A DNA stretch of 64,000 nucleotides, from contig JAPJBO010000124.1 of the NCBI GenBank assembly GCA_030068145.1, forward strand, positions 124,001-188,000, in the 5' to 3' direction. Both the position numbers and the translations under genes were made by a program. A model generated the notes under the pieces. The model searched no databases. It was not told the DNA's origin and saw only the letters and a list, made by a program, of their open reading frames with translations. This document shows positions 58,493 to 64,000 of the stretch, piece after piece. Within the stretch, counting starts at the first letter, position 1. The number at the start of each line of letters is the position of its first letter. Origin of the DNA: Diplonema papillatum (taxonomy: Eukaryota > Euglenozoa > Diplonemea > Diplonemida > Diplonemidae).

Positions 58493-58957
58493 CTCGATCC
58501 TGTGCGAGTCGTCTCCCGACTGCATCGCGGATTCGCAGAGCTCGGCGATGAAGTCCTGCATTTCGGCGAACCGCGCCGTGTCCCCTGAGAGGCGGGCCTC
58601 CTCCATTTTCTCCCCGAGCTCGTCGACGAGGTCGTTCACTGCGACGCTGCAGTCGACGTCCCCGTTGCTCTGCCTACAGATGGTCAGCCAGCGCTGGCAG
58701 CCGAGTGTCTTCTCCGTGTGCACGCCGCGCTTGACCTGCTCCATCGCATCCACCCCGTACAGCTTCGAGAGCACCCGAGTCACGATGTCTTCGCCCGTCG
58801 ACAGCACGTAATCCTCTTCTCCCGCCTTCGATTCAGCTCCGGCCGCCGGCTCGACCAGCTCGGCTTTGTCCGATTTCTGCGGCTTTCGCTCTCTTCGGCG
58901 GCTGCGCTTGGCGGTGCTTTCTGTCGGTGATGCGTTGTGTTCTGCCGGTTCCGAAAT
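58493..58957 (-). CDS. internal exon of an unidentified protein
   Basis: 155 codons, phase 0 at both ends: acceptor gctag|ATTTCG and donor ATCGAG|gtacgc. It starts with a Ser/Glu/Lys-rich segment containing a nuclear-localisation-like KRSRRRERKPQK. A predicted all-helical region follows (EDIVTRVLSKLYGVDAMEQV, then DLVDELGEKMEEARLSGDTA). GC content and codon bias are those of real exons. The domain is not recognised. Probable partners are the exon at 63292-63173 upstream and possibly the UBA exon at 54119-53718 downstream. Confidence 0.6.
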
Positions 58958-59270
58958 CTAGCATTCTCAGAGCGAAGACATTCGGGTGCCTGGACTATTC
59001 GCAAAGCGTTGTTAAAGTTTGAGTACAAGCGGTGAGAGTGTCCGTAAGAAGCGTTGTTTGTCGTTGTGTGTTCGTGGTTTCGGTCTTTTGTGCACTCACG
59101 GTGCGTACAACTTGTGGCGGTTTGCCCGACAAAACATTGCGGACTTTCCGTTGAGCACAGATTGTATTGACGTGGTTCAATTCGGTGCATTGCTTCTTCG
59201 CACACTTTGCCCGCGGCCTAAAGAAATCCCTCGGAGGAGCCGGGCCGCCCGTGCTTAGTTCGAATCGATA

Positions 59271-59406
59271 TTTTTCGTAATAACAATTAATTGTAAACAC
59301 GAAAGAGAACGCTGGCAGCGTGTTTGGGAGAAGATTAGCCTACCGATCATATTCACTCACTATCACTCACTAACAGGTTAATCCTCCCCCGGCACGTACA
59401 AACAAA
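59271..59406 (+). repeat. left direct repeat of the YR retroelement
   Basis: 136 bp from tttttcgtaataacaattaa to ggcacgtacaaacaaa, ending 6 bp before the gag ATG. Contains three tcactca motifs that may serve the recombinase or the promoter. Confidence 0.9.
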
Positions 59407-59412
59407 AAAAAA

Positions 59413-60393
59413 ATGGCACTAACTCGGACTGACATCCTCGAGGGAGAAGTCGAATGGGGTGCCATCCCCGTCGTGAAACTCCCCCGCGGGGAGGAATACG
59501 ATGAAGCGGAGAGCGAATGCATATTCGCGACGTGCAGCATTGCACACAGGCCGGACACCTCCTCGAGGTGTGCTTCTTGCGGTTACATCGCATCTGCAGG
59601 ATGCGTAACCAAGAAGTTGGGACCGGACGCTGCAAGCTTCTTGGAAAGCATTAAGGACGACAACTGGAGCTGTCCAGTCTGTTGCTGCCTTGCTGACCGA
59701 AACAAGCGCGCAGCCATGGCCGACGACCTCGAGGGCCCAATCGAGTTCCCGAGGCTGTTTCCTCAGCCGGGGGAGGATGAGGACGAGGGCGGAGCCCTAC
59801 AGGCGGTCCTGGAGAATCTTCCAGATGGACCCTGGAAGGCGCCCTTTTCTCTCCTTTTGCACCAGCTCACAGGCACCCAGTCTGAGCTGTCGAAACTCAA
59901 GGCAGATGCTGCCCGAGACCGCCAGGAGGCAGAGGCTGCTGAGAATGCCGAAGTAGACGCGCGACGAGTCCAGACGTGGGCCCCCTTGCTGAAGACTTCG
60001 GGGGGCCGGCTCTCCCTACGCAATGACCTCACCCGCCGGTTTGGTGAGGCGTTAGAGGTGAACGAGGCGGGGCAGGCGTACCGGCATGAGCTGAGGTCGT
60101 CTTACGACTCTCTGTGGGCTCTTCTGCCTGTTGCTCACAACAACCCTCCCGTGCTTCAGGCCATGCAGGCTACCATCGTCCGGATGGAGTCGAACCGTCT
60201 TCGGTTCAGAACTGGTGGCTCCGGCGAGTCCTCCTCGCTCTATGAGGGCAGGGCCCGAAAGGTGAAGTTCGGGGGTATGGACGACCGGTGGGCCACCAAT
60301 CTCCAAAACGCCTTATTGCAGGTAAAGACCCCGCAGGCACCAAAAAACGAAGTGGAGAAGGAGAACCGTGTAAAGAAGGCGAAAAGGGGGTGA
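59413..60393 (+). CDS. retroelement ORF1 (gag-like) with PHD/RING-type zinc motif
   Basis: 326 residues, starting at an ATG after an A-run. Cysteines C53xxC56, C64 and C87xxC90 with neighbouring Cys/His (C36, C41, H45) suggest a PHD- or RING-type zinc module near the N-terminus. Residues ~150-190 form an acidic coiled coil, and the C-terminal end is strongly basic (KNEVEKENRVKKAKRG). Such a layout fits a nucleic-acid-binding structural protein of a YR retroelement. ORF2 follows ~120 bp downstream in another frame. Confidence 0.75.
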   Translation: MALTRTDILEGEVEWGAIPVVKLPRGEEYDEAESECIFATCSIAHRPDTSSRCASCGYIASAGCVTKKLGPDAASFLESIKDDNWSCPVCCCLADRNKRAAMADDLEGPIEFPRLFPQPGEDEDEGGALQAVLENLPDGPWKAPFSLLLHQLTGTQSELSKLKADAARDRQEAEAAENAEVDARRVQTWAPLLKTSGGRLSLRNDLTRRFGEALEVNEAGQAYRHELRSSYDSLWALLPVAHNNPPVLQAMQATIVRMESNRLRFRTGGSGESSSLYEGRARKVKFGGMDDRWATNLQNALLQVKTPQAPKNEVEKENRVKKAKRG

Positions 60394-60514
60394 CTCAACC
60401 TACCTGCTCCGACCCGCTACCGCCCAGCTTCAAATTCCCGAAAACGGGAACAGATTTCTGCCGACGAGATACCTTATCTCCACCGGAGAGTTCTGGAAAG
60501 AGCTTCGCAGTGCT

Positions 60515-61294
60515 ATGCGAACACGCAGCGAGGCTTTCGCCTCTCTGGTCAGAAGGAGCCATCCTCACCTGCCCGAGGACCACATCTTCCTCATGTGGCT
60601 CCAGCTGAAGCTGGAAAAGGGAGAGCTCCAGACGCAGTCCGCTCGGCAGTACATGACGTATCGTCGGATGCTGTCAATCGACCCGACGGCTGCGTTCCGA
60701 AGAACTCTGAGCCGCGAGCTAAAAGAGTACGAACGCAGGGCTCTTACGTCTCGCACATTGGTGGGCAACCAGCAGGTGGAGGAAGCGGTCCGCGAGATGA
60801 CTGGGCTCTATCGCGCCGCCCTGGCGACCCAATGGAGTCTCGGGGCTCGACTAATCGACCTGATCCGGCTCGAAACGAAGCACATCCTGTTGTGCCCTCG
60901 AGACCAGAACCTTGTGCTAGTAATGTTGGTCAACGGGAAGACGGATCAGAGCGGTCGCGGACAGCCTTTGTTGCTGCAAAGGACGGGAAGGTTCGTCAGG
61001 TGGATGCTGGATTGGTGGAACGCCCGTTTGCAGCTGGGCGAGAAGTACATGTTCTACCCCGACCTTCGGACCACTCGGTACAACATGGTCCTGCGAGCTC
61101 GACTCGATCTGACGTCGCACGGCCTTCGGCATTCGGCATTGACGTGGGTGGCTCGCTTCTCGGAATTGGGGGAGCAGGCGGCACAGGTGGTGGGTCGCCA
61201 CAAGAGTGTGGAAACCACCCGCCAGTACATCCCTCATCACTTGTGGGGGGCTGCCCAGGATTCTGCTGCTCCGCTGAGCCTACTTCAAAAGTGA
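60515..61294 (+). CDS. tyrosine recombinase (phage-integrase type) of the retroelement
   Basis: 259 residues. The catalytic set is complete: R112 (GARLIDLIRLE), H202xxR205 (SHGLRHSALTW), H229 (VVGRHKS) and the nucleophile Y238 (TTRQYI). The N-terminal ~90 residues are helical, as in SAM-like core-binding domains. It would integrate circular cDNA by strand exchange without a target duplication. The true start may be upstream of Met1, since the frame is entered after ORF1. It lies before the reverse transcriptase, unlike DIRS1 and Ngaro, where the recombinase is usually last. Confidence 0.87.
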   Translation: MRTRSEAFASLVRRSHPHLPEDHIFLMWLQLKLEKGELQTQSARQYMTYRRMLSIDPTAAFRRTLSRELKEYERRALTSRTLVGNQQVEEAVREMTGLYRAALATQWSLGARLIDLIRLETKHILLCPRDQNLVLVMLVNGKTDQSGRGQPLLLQRTGRFVRWMLDWWNARLQLGEKYMFYPDLRTTRYNMVLRARLDLTSHGLRHSALTWVARFSELGEQAAQVVGRHKSVETTRQYIPHHLWGAAQDSAAPLSLLQK

Positions 61295-62435
61295 AGTGCC
61301 TGATCCACTCGGGTACCGAATGTCCCCTGGGCACCCCTCCTACCGAGGTAGACGAACCCACGGTGACATGGCCGGTGACGCTGAAGGACTTCGCAGGCCC
61401 CTACGACTACGCCGAGACTTGGCTCAGTCAGGACCAAGAGCTGCCGAAGCCGAAGACAAGCACATGCTACACTGGGGTCGTGGCTCCAGCATTGTGCTCC
61501 ACGGTGAACGTGGAAAAGCTTGTATCAGACCTCCCGGCGCTGAGGCCCAACTTCGAGTGGGTCCAAGAAGCCAAGATTCGCTCCCTGATAGGTAGTGGCC
61601 GGCCTACCGTTCCGGGTCCGGCGAACAAGAAACTCTCGCCTCACGTGTCTCGCTTACTCAACCTCGGCATCGTTGAGAAAGTTCGTAGGAAGGAGACGGG
61701 AAGATGTCACTCCGCCTTCTGTGTCGAAAAGTCTAAAAAGGGACAACTTCGGTTCATTCTGGCATGCACCGGCGTGAACGCGGCAACTGCTCACACCCCA
61801 TGCCCGCCATGTAAACTGCCTTCCTACCCATCGATGATAGAAAAAATGATGGGTTTCGATTACTTGGCGGAATATGACTTTAAGTCATTTTTCTTCCAGT
61901 TTCCACTGAATGAACAGGTTCGACGCTACTTCTGTTTCCGGGTGGACAACAAGATTTACCGATTGAAGGTCTTGCCGATGGGATACCGGGGCGCCCCTCA
62001 GCTGGCTCAGGCAGTGTCCGAGTCGATTGCACAGCTCGCCACGGAGGGTTACCAAGCAGAGTCGGATAGCTTCGCTTGGATCGACAACTGTTTTTTCCTA
62101 AGCAACGACCAAGTCGTTCTGGAAAGGATTCGTAGCAGGTTTGAGGAACTGTGTTCCGATTACGGGATTGTAATTGGGGAGAAGAAGGAGCCTTCTTCCG
62201 TCTTCATAACGCTCGGCTTGCAGGTTAACCTGAGCGACAAGAAGTGGCGCTTGGATCCCTCGTGGGTTGAGAAGGTCATAGGACCGGCCAAGAGACTCTT
62301 GCTCGCCCCAGGTGCTCCGTTACGGTCGTGGTGGCGGCTCGCAGGGTGTCTCATCTGGAGACAGCATGTGTTGAGGCTGCCATTTGCCGATCTGCTGCAG
62401 CTGCTGCACTGGATGTCGGGCATGGTAACCTTAGA
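61295..62435 (+). CDS. reverse transcriptase of the retroelement
   Basis: The domain follows directly on the recombinase stop, in another frame and without an early ATG, so expression by frameshifting or reinitiation is likely. The frame is open further upstream only as a shadow of the recombinase. RT landmarks: NLGIVEKVRRKETGRCHSAF, LAEYDFKSFFFQFPLNEQVR (motif A Asp), KVLPMGYRGAPQLAQ (motif B) and SFAWIDNCFFLS (motif C). Motif C reads I-D-N where most RTs have D-D. Near 62430 the coding sense passes to another frame (RNase H), so either a programmed frameshift or a disabling mutation is present. Confidence 0.85.
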
Positions 62436-62945
62436 GATAGCGAATTCTGGCGAAGCTGGAAGACATTGGATGGGGAGCTTCTCCGCCTCCTTCGTCAGAC
62501 GGTGCACCACTTGGAGGAAAATGCTTTCGTATTCTGGCAGGCGCTCCCTGCAGACAGGGCTTTCGGATTTTCAGATGCGAGTGGTGTCGGTTGGGCCTAC
62601 ATCGACGGCCAAGCACACTACGGAATCTTCCCGAGATGTTTGGCTTTGTCTCCAATTTATCTGAAGGAGCTGTACGCTCTATTCATGTTGGTTCGGGGTC
62701 AGCCCCAGGAGAACACCCTACTCGTGGTGGGAGTCGACAACAGGGCCGTGATAGGCATTGTGCGGAAAGGGTACTCCCTCAAGTACGCTGCGATACCCTG
62801 GTTGAAAGCGTTGCAAGACACCTTGAAGAGACAGGGGAACCATCTGAAGCTCTTTCTTGTTCCGACGAAGAGCATGCCTGCGGACGCATATACGCGTCTT
62901 CCAATCCAACGAAAGTATTGGAAAGAACTCTGCACGACGCTGTAA
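62431..62945 (+). CDS. RNase H domain of the retroelement
   Basis: Continues the RT polyprotein in the -1 frame. The four acidic catalytic residues are recognisable: FGFSDASGVGWAY (D), YLKELYALF (E), VVGVDNRAVIG (D) and MPADAYTRLP (D). It ends at a stop 35 bp before the third copy of the repeat-end motif. It would remove RNA from the cDNA hybrid. Confidence 0.8.
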
Positions 62946-62980
62946 AAGACTCTCAGGAGAGACACCTACTACAAGGGGCC

Positions 62981-63146
62981 GGCACGTACAAACAAACATC
63001 GCGCCTATTCTTTTTCGTAATAACAATTAATTGTAAACACGAAAGAGAACGCTGGCAGCGTGTTTGGGAGAAGATTAGCCTACCGATCATATTCACTCAC
63101 TATCACTCACTAACAGGCTAATCCTCCCCCGGCACGTACAAACAAA
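62981..63146 (+). repeat. right split repeat of the YR retroelement
   Basis: 62981-62996 is the short motif ggcacgtacaaacaaa; 63011-63146 is the second 136-bp repeat, ending in the same motif. Confidence 0.88.
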
Positions 63147-63172
63147 GGCACGCCTACCGTGCTCCCGCTAAC

Positions 63173-63292
63173 CTCACTTTTGGTGAGGAATTCAAACCCC
63201 TGCTTTTGGGCTTTTTTTTTTTTATGATCCACAATCAGGGATTTATATAGCTTTTCCTCCTCTGCAGAAAAGTCCTTGTCGCCCTCGGGGTC
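63173..63292 (-). CDS. probable small exon upstream of the retroelement insertion
   Basis: 40 codons, phase 0 at both ends: acceptor caccacag|GACCCC and donor AGTGAG|gttagc. The sequence DPEGDKDFSAEEEKLYKSLI is followed by a Lys-rich stretch and QGFEFLTKSE. The phase and strand match the exon at 58957-58493, so the YR retroelement would sit inside a ~4.2-kb intron. The upstream exon lies beyond the tandem repeat and outside the window. Short and without a known domain, hence moderate confidence. Confidence 0.45.
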
Positions 63293-63494
63293 CTGTGGTG
63301 GATCCAAAATTAATTAGAATTGGTAGTCAAGAGGCAAGCACTACCAGGCCAGCCCAGGCTAACCCACCCAACCTCAGTGTTGGAACAAGAATCAGACGAA
63401 ATGGTTAAGCTAATTTGTAAGAGAGGGGGGTCTGGGGGGCAGCGCCCCCCAGCGCACGGTACGGTACAGCGAAGAATTTCCGCACCGGTCAACT

Positions 63495-64000
63495 TCTAGT
63501 ATTGAATCCAAATTCAGTTAGAACCGGTAGTCAACGTCTGATGCCGAACCCCAAATCTAATTAGAATCGGTACTCAACGTCCAATTTCCGATTCCAAATT
63601 TAAATAGAATTGGTAGTCAACGTTCAAGGTTGGCTCCAAATTTAATTAAAATTGGTAGGCAACGTCGATCCAAAATCAATTAGACTTGGTAGTCAACGTC
63701 TGATGCCAAATCCAAAAATTAATTAGAATTGATAGGCAACGTCCAGTTTCGGATCCCAAATTTAACTACAATTGGTAGTCAACGTCCAGTTTCGGATTCC
63801 AAATTTAATTACAATCGGTAGTCAACGTCTGATGCCAAATCCAAAATTTAATTAGAATTGGTAGTCAACTTCCAATTTCGGATTCCAAATTTAATTACAA
63901 TCGGTAGTCAACGTCTGATGGCGTATCCAAATTTAATTAGACTTGGTAGTCAGCGTCCAATTTCGGGTCCCAAATTTAATTAGAAATGGTAGTCTACGTC
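63495..64000. repeat. AT-rich tandem repeat, continuing past the window end
   Basis: Units of ~55-60 bp built from ccaaatttaattagaattgg, tagtcaacgtc and caatttcggatt or tgatgccaaatc, in about nine copies with alternating subtypes. An isolated unit is at 63302-63332, so the array may have spread from there. Confidence 0.9.

Larger units (their letters stand above)
59271..63146 (+). mobile_element. tyrosine-recombinase retrotransposon (DIRS/Ngaro/PAT-like)
   Basis: Two direct 136-bp repeats, 59271-59406 and 63011-63146, differ at one base and enclose three to four genes. These are a PHD/RING-like gag, a tyrosine recombinase, a reverse transcriptase and an RNase H. The repeat's end motif ggcacgtacaaacaaa occurs a third time at 62981-62996, just before the right repeat. 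This resembles the split direct repeats (A1 - B1 A2 B2) of PAT/Ngaro elements. No integrase, protease or target duplication is seen, as expected for recombinase-mobilised elements. It sits between two minus-strand exons of a host gene, in antisense. Confidence 0.88.

Noticed and set aside
60595..61290. N-terminal 230 codons of the frame that later encodes reverse transcriptase
   Set aside because: This part overlaps the recombinase in another frame and reads as Arg/Pro/Ser-rich noise. The RT domain starts only after the recombinase stop.
59271..63146. Interpretation as an LTR retrotransposon
   Set aside because: No integrase or protease, no TG..CA termini or target duplication, and a complete tyrosine recombinase is present.

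Overview
This is nuclear DNA of a eukaryote, probably a protist. Genes are split by long GT-AG introns, exons are clearly more GC-rich than the surrounding DNA, and introns and spacers are full of transposons and short dispersed repeats. There are no bacterial operons, ribosome binding sites or plasmid functions. A lineage cannot be fixed from the sequence alone. An alveolate (for example a dinoflagellate relative with introner-like repeats) is only a guess.

Almost all host genes lie on the minus strand. From left to right: (1) 1-5616, a large coiled-coil protein in at least three exons that runs off the left edge. (2) 6340-7115, a fragment of large-subunit rRNA. (3) 7.6-13.6 kb, a repeat-rich region with a foldback element and a 1.06-kb TTA-flanked inverted-repeat element. 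(4) 13.6-16.9 kb, a two-pore-domain potassium channel with a C-terminal zinc finger, bordered by two local duplications of its own ends. (5) 18.1-21.4 kb, a secreted Cys-rich protein and an acidic poly-Gln protein. (6) 25.3-38.3 kb, a complete N-myristoyltransferase in six exons that join in frame to 505 residues. Its introns hold a LINE-like relic, a 2-kb hAT-like element and a 390-bp CA microsatellite. (7) 44.3-44.6 kb, the first exon of a Pro-rich secretory or membrane protein. (8) 46.9-51.3 kb, a complete Clp1 RNA 5'-kinase-like gene in five exons (420 residues). Its second intron carries nine tandem copies of a ~72-nt box C/D-like element in the sense orientation. (9) 53.7-63.3 kb, exons of one or two minus-strand genes, including a C-terminal UBA-like domain. 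Between them lie a 2,082-bp inverted-repeat transposon with a perfect 6-bp target duplication, a hAT transposase remnant and a 3.9-kb tyrosine-recombinase retrotransposon. (10) 63.3-64 kb, an AT-rich tandem repeat.

The two complete genes belong to basic housekeeping: protein N-myristoylation and RNA 3'-end or tRNA processing. The strongest candidate for something undescribed is the intronic array of nine box C/D-like RNAs in the Clp1 gene. Next are the palindrome-armed transposon at 54937-57018 and the retroelement whose tyrosine recombinase precedes its reverse transcriptase. All splice junctions were assigned by eye from GT/AG sites, reading phase and family conservation.
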